Source: Lactuca virosa (Eukaryota > Streptophyta > Magnoliopsida > Asterales > Asteraceae). Taken from it: DNA of 64,000 nt. This document shows positions 1-11,802 of the stretch, in pieces. Location: the NCBI GenBank assembly GCA_928212115.1, contig CAKMRJ010002223.1:306675945-306739944 (forward strand), in the 5' to 3' direction. Below the pieces are notes generated by a model, which was given only the letters and a program-made list of their open reading frames with translations, had not been told where the DNA came from and searched no databases. How positions within the stretch are numbered: position 1 is the stretch's first letter; each line of letters opens with the position of its first letter. A program made the position numbers and the translations under genes.

Positions 1-15
1 TTTTAATTTCGGATA

Positions 16-1415
16 ACAAACGTCTTAATGCTAAAATTGATGCCATGCACCATGCCATAGACATTCTTGAATCAAATGAACGGATGGCTCACAATTTTCG
101 TCATCCTTGGTCAAAAGCCCCTGGTCTCTGAAGTGAGTTTCCGAAACCAGTTGTTCGTCCCTTAAAGGAGTTACAAAATCTGACTTTTATGGGAGATGTT
201 CCGAACATCAAAAATTCGGATACACTTGTTTCTCCCTTGTCACCTCTTAATGAGACTTCTGACCATTTTGCATCTTTGATTCCTTAGTTTAAGCCTATAG
301 TTGTCAAGTGTCCTGATTCCACGCAATTTCCGCCTCTAACAAACCTGGACCTGAATCGGACCTCTAAACTCAAGTCTAGTACTCCAATGTCTGTTGTTCA
401 AAATCCGAACCACAGCCCTCCTAACAACTGTGTTGTTGAGGAAATTTTTCGGGAATCAACTTCTTCTGAACCTTCAGAGTGTGTTTGGGCATCTTTAGAT
501 AGTGATGTCGATGAGACAATCTCATGTGACTCTGAACCTCAAGTGATTTCAAAACAAATCTAGTTCCCATTAAGCCTGTGTTCAACAATCCCTCAGTAGG
601 ACATACTTCCAAATCTTTGTCTTATTCCAAAAGAAAGACAATGTTAAATAGGAAGGATATTGTAGATCCTAAAGTGGAAGCTCGAAATGCACATAAAAAG
701 GAAGTTAAGACCAGACAAAATTCAAGATTCCTTGATAACTCCAAAAAGAGTGTATCTCAGAATTCTCTTTCATCAAACCATAGTTAAAACCTCTTCACAC
801 CCACTAAGATCCTCAAGAGACCTTCTAATCCTCCAAGTCCTTTAAAACAGAAGAAAGTGGTTAGTCCCACTCAGGAAAAGTCAAGTGTGAACACCACATC
901 TGTCCGAAACACCTCTCCTCGGACTGTTTCATATGTTTTCATTGCAAAATCCGATGGCACAATTTTTAAACCTCGACTTTCAAAATCAAATGTGTCATCA
1001 AGCAAACCGAAAAGTGTTAAGAAAACAAATTTTTCAAAATCTTCAAAACAAAACTTTGTGTGGAAAGTCAAAACTCGCATTGATGAAACAATCACTCCGG
1101 TAGACAAAGTAGTTCCCACTACTCCGGAAGTTAAAAGTCCGAAGAAAGCTGTTCCAAACTCTCCTGTAAATTGAATATGACTACTGGATAGATGAAAGAA
1201 CAATGTCATTCTGTTTGTTTCCTAAAGAATCTCGAAACAAACCTTCTAAACCATCAGTTGTTCAAAAGCCACTTCCGAAGCCTAAGACTCGTGCCTTTGT
1301 CCCAAAACCTAACATGGAGCCTAAAAACTCCACCACTCACAAATTTTGCAGGCACTTTGTGCTTCAGAGCAAGAGACAATATGGTATATTGATAGTGCTT
1401 ACTCCATGCACATGA
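16..1415 (+). pseudogene. gag C-terminal region and gag-pol linker of Copia-1 (decayed)
   Basis: Broken reading frames run from the window edge to the protease. The first (about 16-129) encodes a charged, helical stretch ending in a stop. Next come Ser/Pro/Lys-rich segments at 578-787, 857-1174 and 1203-1415 in two frames. Low-complexity basic sequence of this kind is usual between the nucleocapsid and protease of Sirevirus elements. No zinc knuckle is visible, so it presumably lies before the window or has decayed. The assignment rests on position more than on motifs. Confidence 0.5.
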
Positions 1416-2788
1416 CGGGGAAAAAGGACTTTCTGCGGGGATCTTAAACTTGCACCAAATGCTGGCTATGAGACGTATGTCAACAACTCCAATTATCAGA
1501 TCCGAGGTTATGGCATCCTTACAAATGGCAACTTCTCAATTTCAAACGTGGCATATGTAGCTGACTTGAAGCATGATTTGATAAGTGTGGCTCAACTCAC
1601 TGATGCAAATCGTCGAGTTGAATTCTGTAAGAAACATAGCTACATCATGTCCGAAGATCGAAAGAAATGCTTGATCAAGTCTAATCGCAACAAGAACATG
1701 TATCCTCTTGATATGAACATGATCATTGGCAAGCCCCAACTCTGCTTACTCTCAAAAGCTGTTCCTGACGTCAGTTGGTTATGGCATAGGAGGCTTGCAC
1801 ACTTGAATTTCAGATATATGAATGATCTTGTTTCGGGTGAAATGGTTAGAGGTTTTCCACTCCTCAAGTTCGAAAATGATCGTTTATGTGCTGCGTGTGA
1901 ATGTGGAAAGCAGTCAAAGAAGGGTCATCCCGTCATCGTTGAAAAATATATCTCGGAACCATTAGAACTTCTACACATTGATCTGTGTGGACCATCAATA
2001 GTAGAGAGTTTGCATCACAAAAGTACATTCTTGTGATTATGGATGACTTTACTAGGTTCACTTGGGTCTTCTTCATAAGTCTGAAATCAGAAACAGCCTC
2101 CGAGCTCATCAATTTTATCAAAGGAATAGAAGTTCTCATCAAACTCCCAGTAAGGAGAATCCGAAGTGACAATGGTTCGGAATTCACTAACTCCACCATT
2201 GAAAGCTTCCTTACCGAGAAGGGCATCGACCACAATTTTTCTGCTCCATAAACTCCTCAACAAAATGGTGTAGTCGAACGACGGAACAAAACACTTATTG
2301 AAGCTGCTCGATCCATGCTCAATTTTGCAAATCTTCCACTCTATCTTTGGGATGAAGCTGTTTCTACTGCATGCTTTACTCAGAATAGAAGTATCATCGA
2401 TCGACGCCTCAACAAAACGCCGTATGAAGCCATGAACGGTCAGAAGCCAACTATCTCGTTTCTTCATGTTTTCAGATGCATGTGCTTCATCAAGAACAAC
2501 CGTAATCAACTTACCAAGTTCCAACCTAAAGCTGTTGAAGCCATCTTCCTTGGATACTCTTCTAAATCAAAAGCTTATAGAGTTCTTAATCAGAGAACTC
2601 GTGTTCTTGAAGAAAGTTTTGATGTTACCTTTGATGACAATTTCGTTCGGAATTCTGGCCCAACCCATGTTACAACTCACATTATGGAGTCCGATGCTAC
2701 AGCGCCAAGATGTCCGAACCAGCAAACAATCCTTGAAGTTGACTTTGAGACCTTGTTCGGGCACTTAGAAAAGACTCTTCATTCGTAA
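1382..2788 (+). pseudogene. Copia-1 pol, protease and integrase part
   Basis: The protease motif WYIDSAYSMHMTG starts at 1382. Its catalytic triad reads D-S-A rather than the usual D-S/T-G. A frameshift near 1430 leads to the GAG-pre-integrase segment (1548-2036) with a WHRRLAHLNF motif and a CX2C pair in CAACECGKQ. Another frameshift near 2010 leads to the integrase core. The three catalytic acids are visible in LHIDLCGPS, SDNGSEF and QQNGVVERRNKT. An in-frame TAA at 2249-2251 falls between the second and third. The tail to 2788 continues in the same frame as the 2315 segment. It would process polyprotein and integrate cDNA if intact; here it cannot be made as one product. Confidence 0.85.
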
Positions 2789-4826
2789 TCTCGAACAAGA
2801 TCAACCATGTCCGAAGCTCCGGTCTCTCAAAACATGTCCGGTCCAACCCCAAGTCTTCCTCCATTTGATTCTGAACCGTTTCAACCTTCTCAGGTTGAGG
2901 GGGAGAATGGTCACTCTTCCCTTGAATCAAATGTGGATGGATTTCAAGATGCAGCTGCTGATTTCGATGATTCCAATCCTATCAACATTGATGATGATGC
3001 AAACTTCTTTGAATTCCCACCTAAAGATGATGTCAACCTATCCGGTTCAGAAGTTCAGGGGGAGCATCATCCACACGTTCAAACTATTCACGGGGAGAAA
3101 CATAACCCTATTGTTGATATTGGATCGTCTACTGCGCATGAACTTCCAAGGTTACATGTTTGGACCAAGGATCATCCTCCGAACAAAGTGATCGGAAACC
3201 CAAACGCTGGTGTATAAACTGGATCTGCTACAAGTCTTCAAAATGAATGTCATTTTTCGGAATTTATCTCTATGGTTGAACCCAAATCCATCAAAGAAGC
3301 ACTTGAACATGCTGATTGGATCACATCCATGCAAGAAGAATTAGTAGAATTTGATAGAAATGAAGTTTAGTCTCTAGTCCCTTCCCCTCAGAACCATCAC
3401 ATTGTCGGTACTAGATGGGTGTTTCGCAACAAGTTAGATGATGCAGGAGTTATCATTCGAAACAAAGCAAGATTGGTGGCTAAAGGATTTACACAGATTG
3501 AAGGCCTTGACTATGATGAGACCTTTGATCCTGTTGCACGTCTTGGAGCTATCAGAATCTTTCTTGCTTATGCTGCTCACAAAGGCTTCAAGGTTTACCA
3601 GATGGATGTCAAAAGTGCTTTGTGAACTTGATACTGAAGTATATCTTCAACAGCCTCCCGGCTTTGTCAATCTATCATATCCGAACTACTGCTACAAACT
3701 CCGGAAAGCTGTCTATGGCCTTAAGCAAGCTCCGCGCGCATGGTATGAGACCTTCACTGAATTTCTCAAGCGTTCAGGCTTTCAAAGAGAAATTCTAGAT
3801 CCTACTCTATTCCGACGGTCAAATGGAAAGCATCTCATGCTGGTCCAAATTTAAGTTGACGACATCATTTTCGGATCCATCGATTCTTCAATGGTTGCTG
3901 ACTTTGCTAAGTTAATGGTCAGTAGATTTCAAATGAGCATGAATCGGGAATTAAGCTTCTTTCTTGGCCTCCAAGTCAAATAGACTATCAGAGGAATTTT
4001 CATTCACCAAGAGAAGTATATTTCGGAACTCCTCAAAAAGTACTCAATGGACACCTATGCTTCAGCCAAGGCACCAATGGGTTTCAGACACAAGATCTTT
4101 GCCGACCCTTCAGGATTAGCAGTTGATGAAAAGAAGTACAGAGGAATGATTGGATCCATGCTCTATCTCACAACAAGTCATCCGGACATCATGTTCTCTA
4201 CATGTTTGTGTGCCAGATTTCAAGTCAACCCAAAGATGTCTCATCTTTTGGCTGTTAAGCAATTTTTCCGATATCTTAAAGGTACAAATAATCTCGGAAT
4301 CTGGTACCCAGCAAATGAGAGCTTCCTACTTCAAGCATATTCAGATTCAAACTATGGTGGTCTACAATTGGATAGGAAAAGCACATCAGGTGGCTGCCAA
4401 TTTTTAGGTGGTCGATTGGTTATTTGGTCATCCAAGAAGCAGAACTGCATTGCACTCTCTACAGCCGAAGCAGAATACATTGTTGCTGCCAGCTGTACCT
4501 CTCTAGTTCTATGGATGAAATCTCAACTCTTGGATTATGGTTACCGTTTTCAACGTATTCCTATCTATTGTGAATCTCAAAGTGCCATTGCGATTTTGCA
4601 CAATCCAATTCAGCACTCCATGACGAAGCACATTGACATACGGTACCATTTCATAAAAGATCATGTCTTAAATGGCCACATTGAACTTATTTTTGTTCCA
4701 TCTGACGATGAAATTGCTGATGTCTTTACTAAGGCATTAGACGAAACCAAATTCAATGGTTTTCTGAACAAGATGGGTATGATGATGCATGATCCTCAGT
4801 TCTTTCAAGATACTTGCTCTCTCTAA
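2789..4826 (+). pseudogene. Copia-1 pol, reverse transcriptase and RNase H part
   Basis: After an acidic linker (2807-3217) the RT begins near 3240. A TAG at 3368-3370 stands where Trp is expected. The finger and palm motifs RLVAKGF, DYDETFDPVARL and YQMDVKSA follow, then a frameshift at about 3620 and KAVYGLKQAPRAWY. The catalytic YVDD box is broken: a TAA (3852-3854) takes the place of Tyr, leaving VDD. RNase H (4047-4826) is the longest intact stretch at 259 codons, with YSDSNYGG, STAEAEYI, SQSAIAI and ADVFTKAL. The family is certain; the enzyme is inactive. Confidence 0.9.
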
Positions 4827-5802
4827 TGGTAACATCAGTTAGAAAATTGGTTCCGAACTCAAAATCCTTTTTTATCTCGGAACTATTGTCTCTCGGAATA
4901 CATAGGATCCTTTTACTTATCTTTATCTCTAACCACCACTTGAGTTTTTAGTTGTACAATTCATCTTAACATTTGATGTCCATAGTCCACATAGTCACAT
5001 TGATCAAATTTTCACCTCGGAATTTACTTCATAAGGTCATCCCGAAATTCAAATCCGGAAAGGTATTGTATTCTAAACTTCACAATTTGCTCAAATCTCA
5101 CTTCAGAAGTTTTTCAAATCTTGCTCCGGAAGTTCCTTCAAATGCACTCCGAAACATCAAAATAACCATTTCGGAATTTCAAATTTTGCTCCGGACTTAC
5201 TTCTTAAAACCTTCTCCGGAATCCTTGAAAATTACTTTCTCCATAATTTTTTAAATGTATTATGCTCCGGAATTCAAATGTGTTTGACTCCGGGTCCTTA
5301 AAGTTTCACTTCGGATTGTTTATACTTAAAGATATTCCAGACCTTTTCTTCAAAATCACCATGTTCCGGAATACACCTCACTACCCTCCGGTTCTCAAAC
5401 TGTCCGAAATCAATCATCCGGAAGTCCAAAGGTTTTATGATGAAACATTTTTATAACGGTGACTTTTGAGGATCCTTATCGTGTCTTCTGTGAAACTCGC
5501 GCCACGACTGCCCGTTTCAAAAAGCAACCATCACATCGCCGTTTAGGGTTTCCATTTTAAGCTATCATCCATCCCAACCTTTCCTATCCTAGGTCAATTC
5601 ACTCCCTTAAACGGATAAACATTAAATGCAACCCAATTTTGCTTCGGATCCTCATCATTACTATTTCTGACCCGACCCGTTTCATTCACCTATATAAACA
5701 TCCTTAAACCCTCATTTACCTTTTTACGCGCTAAAAATTTCCCAAATTCTCAAACCTTCTCTGTGTTCTTGTGTTCTTCAAGCTTTCACCACACGTAAAA
5801 CA
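4827..5802 (+). other. noncoding spacer between pol and env-like ORF of Copia-1, rich in TCCGGA words
   Basis: No convincing ORF. From about 4995 to 5430 the hexamer TCCGGA and variants (TTCCGGAA, CTCCGGA, TTCGGAAT) recur roughly every 20-60 bases, for example near 5054, 5118, 5190, 5214, 5264, 5364 and 5418. The same word is frequent in the env-like ORF and in the 3' LTR of this element (18420-18560), so it is a property of the element. The last 110 bases form a promoter-like leader. Confidence 0.6.
5691..5802 (+). promoter_or_regulatory. TATA box and leader upstream of env-like ORF
   Basis: TATATAAA at 5691-5698 is followed by a pyrimidine-rich, A/C-rich leader without ATG until the ORF start at 5803 (about 105 bases downstream). 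This resembles an ordinary plant Pol II core promoter plus 5' UTR and suggests that the env-like ORF has or had its own transcript. It could also be a chance TATA in AT-rich DNA. Confidence 0.45.
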
Positions 5803-7109
5803 ATGACGTCTCCTTCATCATCTCCAAAAGTTGATCAAACTGCTCCTACAATCAAGAAAGCTGTTTTGCAGAAGAAATCATCCAAAGGATCGACAACTTC
5901 AATGTCGAATGAACCATTCCTCATAGATACCACTCAACTTTTCTCGCTAAACCCCATGGATTTCGATGAACCCATAAGAGTGATGATCGAGTTCATCGCT
6001 AATCATCCAATCTCCATTCCTCTCTCTAAAATCCCAGAACCACCTCTTCCACTCAATCTTCTACACACTGCATTTACAAGGATCAAGATCCAAAATGGGG
6101 TTCTCGAAACAAAAAATCACCGGTGATAGAATCGTGCCTATCCACAAATCGACGTTTCTCAGGGCTATAGGTGTCAAAGAAAACCCCAAAGGTTTTAAAG
6201 TTCAAGAACCAACCAGCGAAGAATTTCAACAATTCTTGAACAACATTGGCTACGATCAGGAGTACGAAGGAAAGGAATTCAAGAAGTCGGCGGTTTCAGG
6301 TCTCACGACCGTGCTGATGCACTTTGTCATTCGAGGGTTGTCCGGAAAGCACGGTGGTACAGACACCTTAAGAAAAGATTGGCTCTATGTGATATATAGC
6401 ATCTACTCCGGACGTGACAATGCTGTAGACCTTCCAGAGGTGCTTTGGCAAGTTTTTCGGAAATTCGCCATCATGAGGAGGAGTAATGAAATTTCAAGCC
6501 CTAGATTTTGGGCCCTGACGATCCAAGAGCTTTACAGAGAAAGCTCCAAACCAATCCCAGTTTCTACAATTCCGCAAGAGGTATATGTTTCCTCTAAAAC
6601 TGTTAAACATTACCGCATTCCGGACCAATCTTCCTTTGGGCCTGCAAGACGTCTTCTGTACCATATGTTGGCCTTAATTCCTTCCAGATCAATTTATTTG
6701 AAACACCACCTGGAGACTTCGGTTGTATTCGACCCAACACAACCTGCCCCTGTCTCCGTTGAGCCTATTCCGGAAGAGGCCAATCCCACTGTGTCCGGAG
6801 GAAAAATCAAAAAGTCTGCCAAAAGAAAGACTTCTCCCTCCAAGCCAAAGCCTAAAAAGAGAACCAAAGTCAGTTCCTCCTCTCAAAAGGAAGGAGCTCC
6901 TGACATTCAGGATGACTCTGGCTATCCGAACACCCCATCAATCCACTCATCCGAGGTACCCCTAGATGTTTCAAAAACACAAACACACTCACGGGGAGTC
7001 TGCATATAATCCTCCCTCACCTTCTCAAAAAGGTGATGCCGGTGTTGAACAAAGTTCCTTGCCCCTGGAACAAACCCACGAGTCACATTTTCTATCCCAT
7101 CTTCTTCTA

Positions 7110-7128
7110 CACACACACACACACACTC
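7110..7128 (+). repeat. (AC)n microsatellite
   Basis: About nine AC dinucleotides lie inside the decayed env-like ORF, close to where the reading frame changes. Slippage here could have caused the shift between the 6095-7009 and 7202-8134 segments. Confidence 0.8.
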
Positions 7129-9565
7129 CGGAACCCCTGTTTCGGACCCCAAGCATTCCGAGGCTGGAGTTGTCCCTCCAACCTCAGGTGCCTCAACTGG
7201 TATGATACCCGGTAAGGGTACAGGACGACCAGGTGTTAATGATCCTTTATGGGAAGATTTTGTGAACAGGGCACATTCGAGGCATCCAGAACTTACAAGA
7301 TCTCAAGTTGAAGCTACCCTCATTTCATTACGAAACAGGGCCATTCAGAGTAATCTACCTTGTGTTTCTCCTTCAAACGATGTGATTGATCTCGAGTTCA
7401 CTTTCGGAGAAACTCCCAAGACTCCACCTCATGCTTCCATTCATTCCACCTCAGATGATGAACTTTCCGAAGAAGTGCTGCTCACCGACGATGGTGCTAA
7501 TGTTGCTGATACAAATATGCTTTCTTCTATTCGTTTTCACTCCAAGCCATCCTCATCCAAGTCTGCTTTTGATTTCAGATCCTCTCCCTCCACTCATGAC
7601 AATGAATCTGAATCCACTCAGAAACTTCATGATGATGCAACTACCAACAAACCTGGTCCTTCGGTTACTCCAATCAATCCTGAATCTCACAAGCACAAGC
7701 CTCAGCATTCCAACTCAGACAACGGATCCTCAGCAGGAGACCACATTGATCCGTTTGCTCTTCTTGACATCCAAACCAATGTGTCAGACACCATGAAGAA
7801 GGTCAACTCCCTTGAAGCTTCCGTAGCAGGTCTTAACTCCAAGCTTGATGAGAAAGTCTCCAGACTGGATTCAAAGCTAGATGTCATCCTTCAGTCTCTG
7901 TCCGAAGCCAATAATTCCGGACCTAATATAGTTGAACGTGAAGCCCATCTGGATCAACTCATCTCCTTACAACTCAAGCATACCGTTGAGGAAGTTGAAA
8001 AGAAGTATGACGAAAGTCTGTTGAATGCTTCCAATGAACTTATAAAGCAAACACACATTCGTCATGAGAAGCAGATCCAACGCCTGGAAAAGGAGATCCG
8101 GAAGAAGGCTGAGATGAATCTCATCATACAATAAGTCCTCCTCAAGCTTCTCCGATCTTGCTGGAATATTGTGGATGTTTCGAACCAAAAGTTCGATGAG
8201 ATGATCTCTATTCTTTCCAACTTGTTCAACCATATTAAAGCCCAGGCCCCCACTGCTGAAGCATATGACTCACTCACACATCAACTCAACACCAACTTTC
8301 AGAAGGTGTTTGAGAAATTTTCTGACTTGAAGGAATCCATTACGCTTGCACCGGTTGCCAGGCCTACCGTTGTAAGAGGGGGAGAAGGCCCAAGTCAACC
8401 TTGGAAGACTGCCTCGGAATATCAGCTCCGAGATGATGATGGAAATTCTGATGATTAAGTCCAATTTCTTTCCGGACTTCTAGGAAATTATGATGATGAT
8501 GATGTTGATGGAAGTGATGAAGAGGAAGTGGAGTATGTCACCAATGTTGTCGTTGGAATCCCAGCTCCAAAGAGATTTCCTGCCAAGGTGCTTACGGAGG
8601 AAGAGCAGAGAATCTGGTCTGCAGTCTCGTGGCCATCCACTCTGCCGGATGTGTTTCAAAGAAGTATTCAGATGGCGAAAGCCAAGACCAAGCTAACAGT
8701 TGATGCTTTCCGAGCCACTCCATCCACGCTGCCACCAATTCCAGCTCCAAAAATTGCTCCGATTGATGAAGGTTCTCCCCTTCGGTCTCCAGACGACATT
8801 CCGGAAGAACCTCTTCATTCCTCTCCTCCAAAGTTCAACTTTGACGAGAACATGATGCATGTTATCTCAGTTCTCAACAAAGACAAATGCAAGAAGCCCA
8901 TCACAAAAGAAACATCAAGCTCTCCACTCCGGACCTCCACCAAAGCAAAAAATTTGGATGGTCTCAAGAGGAAATCAACAAAGCCCTAGAGGATAGCATC
9001 CGGATCCAAGCCCTCAAAGATAACCCTGATCCGATGCGCTGTATCTCTCCACTATGCCGTGAAGGCATTCTTCGTGATTCAGATATAGTACCTTTCATGT
9101 ACTATGATATTCCAACAATTGATTCAGAACAACTTGATCTGCCTCTCTCTCTCCATACAACAAGTTCTATATCAAATTTGCTCCTCTCCACCCTAATGAC
9201 AATCCGGAGATGATCATCCGGACAGAGCGTGAAAGGTTAAAAACATTCTACTCCAAGAACGCACAACCTCAAAAGGAAGTGTGGACAAGGAAGAGGATAA
9301 CAAAGATATCTGGGTTCGGAAGGAAGATCTTGACGAAATATGAACTCCACTTCCCATTGTTCCGATATCACATCATACGGAACAAACCAACATACCGCAC
9401 CATCACTGATGCTGACTTTCCTGTAATCAATCCCAACGATATTCTGACCATTGCTGCTTATCTCCGGAGTCTCCAAAAAGATGATATCAGCATGGGTGCT
9501 TACAACGCAGCCTTAGGCTTTCTCAAGGACTATGTCGCAGAATTTTGTCGATGCGACTCTGAGCT

Positions 9566-9570
9566 AGATC
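9566..9570. other. target site duplication AGATC (left of Gypsy-1)
   Basis: AGATC here matches AGATC at 18010-18014 immediately after the 3' LTR. Removing the element and one copy keeps the env-like reading frame open across the site. Confidence 0.95.
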
Positions 9571-11192
9571 TGTAACATCCGGATTCCCAGGTATCTTATT
9601 TTAAGTATTTATCTTGAGTTTTAGGGAGGGACTCGGCGAGTAGGCGCTCAGATCGCCGGGTAGGATCGCGAATTGTTGTCTGGATTAATGATCGGACTCG
9701 ACGAGTCAATGCGTGGACTCGGCGAGTCCGCACTGTAAAGTGAAACCCTAAATCTCAGGGCCTAAGCCCTATTTAAAGGCCCTTATGGCCGTCATTTGCG
9801 GCCACTACTCCCCTGTAAAAACCCTAGAGAGAAAAGAGAGCTTAGAGGGTATTTGGAGGCTAATTCTTCATCCTTTGGTGTGATCTTGCAAGAAGGAGTG
9901 GGAAAATCCAAGCTAGATCGATTGTGGAGCTTGGATCTGTGGTGTTCACACTAAGATTCACATTTTGAGGTACAAATTCCTTCCCATTTCGTGTATTTGA
10001 TAGATTCCTTGAATCTAGGGTTTCCTTTGCACAATTTTGAGTTAGATTGTGAAGCATATGAGGTCCCTTTGGGTATAGATGATAGATCTGGACCTTGAGA
10101 GGTCCAAAAGGTCCCAAGCTTCCAGCTTTATGAGGTTTCATGTGAGCCTTGAGAGTAGAACCCCATTTTAAAGGTTATTTCTTCATTTTTGGTCTTATAA
10201 GCATTGCATGAACGTAAAGTTTGAACCTTTACGTGACTTTTGAGTGTTAGAAGGTTGGATCTACATGTTGGTGAAGCAGATCTGACCTCAAATGATCGTT
10301 TGAGTGTTTTCATGGAAGGAACTCGCCGAGCCCATAAGGGACTCGACGAGTCGAGTCAGGTTGCCCCACGATTCGCGACCCGTGATGACCCGTCGAGTGT
10401 AGGGTTGACTCAGCGAGTCGAGTGAGGACCAGGGGCGAAGAGGACATGCATGTACTCGCCGAGTCACACGAGTGCACTCGGCGAGTCTGGTCAAAGTTTG
10501 ACCGTTGACTTTTGTTGACTTTTAGGATTTGGTCAATGTTAGGGTCTTGGAGCCATGAGAGGGGTAAAATGGCCTTTTACCCTTCTAAGAGTACTAAGAG
10601 AGGGATTAGTCTAGCCTTGAGGGTTGTATTGATTAGAGTGCTTATTCTATGTGATTAGGCGGGAGCTAGACCAGATTTTACCGAGCTCGAGATTTACCGA
10701 GTTACCCGAGGTGAGTCTTCTCACTATACTTTACCTAGAGTGGTAATTAGAGTTATGTGACAGAGTATCTTGTATGCTATTTATGTGATTGTGATATACT
10801 GCATTATTTCTATGTGATTCATGCCGTGTATGTTCAGAGTTACAGAGTTAGAACCGGAAGGTTCACAGAGTTAGGACCAGAGGGTCCACAGAGTTAGGAC
10901 CGGAGGGTCCACAGAGTTACAGCCTCGAGTGGCTAATATGTGTTATATGTGGTATTTTGGGGAACTCACTAAGCATTTATGCTTACAGCGTTGTGTTATG
11001 TGTTTCAGGTACCAGTGTGGATCGCGGGAAGGCACCGGCATGATCAGTACACACACGACGAGTTTTATACATTATGATCTTGGGATTGTGTTTCTATGGA
11101 TTGATATGTGATACAATGACATTTTTATAATATTTATGAATGAAAGTATGTTTTTGAAAATGTGAAAAATTGTTTAAAATTTTGGTGTTACA
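9571..11192 (+). repeat. 5' LTR of Gypsy-1 (1622 bp)
   Basis: Begins TGTAACATCCGG and ends GGTGTTACA. It matches 16411-18009 almost throughout. A TATA-like TATTTAAAGG lies at 9770-9779. Seven copies of ACTCGNCGAGT or one-off variants lie on both sides of it (9631, 9696, 9717, 10341, 10408, 10454, 10476). Three imperfect copies of a motif containing GAGTTAG and GGTCCACAGAG occur near 10840-10915. The LTR is 23 bases longer than its partner, mainly because of a 25-base deletion in the 3' copy. Confidence 0.95.
9770..9779 (+). promoter_or_regulatory. TATA-like box in Gypsy-1 5' LTR
   Basis: TATTTAAAGG is the best core-promoter match in the LTR. It sits about 200 bases from the LTR start, between the two ACTCGNCGAGT clusters. 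The LTR start-to-TATA distance is in the usual range for plant gypsy U3 regions. Confidence 0.55.
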
Positions 11193-11195
11193 AGT

Positions 11196-11208
11196 TGGTA
11201 TCAGAGCC
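11196..11208 (+). other. primer-binding site of Gypsy-1
   Basis: TGGTATCAGAGCC starts three bases after the LTR end. It is complementary to the 3' end of plant initiator tRNA-Met, the usual primer for minus-strand synthesis in plant LTR elements. Confidence 0.95.
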
Positions 11209-11802
11209 TTGGTTTGAGGGATTCGGATGCACCTTCGAGCGCATTTGAACTCAAACTGAGGATTTGTGGAATTTTTCGAAATAAAACAAATTTTTTCTAA
11301 AAGAGTTAAAAGATTTTGAAAAGAGCAGAGCAGAGCAGTGTGTACGATCAGCCAGCGCCCGAACGGTGATTTCCCAAAATACCCTTATATTATGTGTTAT
11401 GAGATATGAGATAATATGTTATGCATGCTAGAGTAGGCTAGGTATTCTTATTAGGACTAGAGTGGCCTGATTTGTGATGCCTTAGCCTAGGGGTTTTGCA
11501 GCTAGGAGATGCTTGAGAGTGAGTAGATAGCAGTGAGGAGCTTATGAGAGATCTGCTAGAGAGTAGACTATGCATAGTGAGAGTAGAATACTTGGGATTT
11601 AGGATCCTAGGAGGAGGACTTGGGATGAACACTGATGCGGTGCGGACGATAGTATTGGGCCCATACTGCCGAAGACACTGGATCAGTGCGCAGCCAAAGT
11701 AAGAATCCTCAGGGTAACAGGGATCGAGTAGGAATGGGATATCGAGTGTGTGCACACTCGAGTGAGTCTCTGATATTTTGTGTTGTATTTCAGAGAGACA
11801 TC

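Larger units (their letters stand above)
5803..9570 (+). pseudogene. env-like ORF downstream of pol in Copia-1, N-terminal and central part
   Basis: Sirevirus elements carry an extra ORF after pol, called env-like by position; its function is unproven. The start at 5803 follows a TATA box and clean leader. Frame 1 runs 5803-6126 (MTSPSSSP...), then a frameshift near 6095 opens 6095-7009. That segment is the most ordered part, with a folded-looking region followed by a Lys/Ser/Pro-rich basic tail. Further broken segments are 7202-8134 (coiled-coil heptads near the end), 8171-8458, 8528-8989 and 9210-9570. There is no convincing signal peptide or transmembrane segment, so a viral envelope role is not supported by the sequence. 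Gypsy-1 interrupts it at 9571. Confidence 0.65.

Noticed and set aside
11196..11208. Initiator tRNA-Met gene fragment
   Set aside because: Only 13 bases match; this is the primer-binding site, not a tRNA gene.
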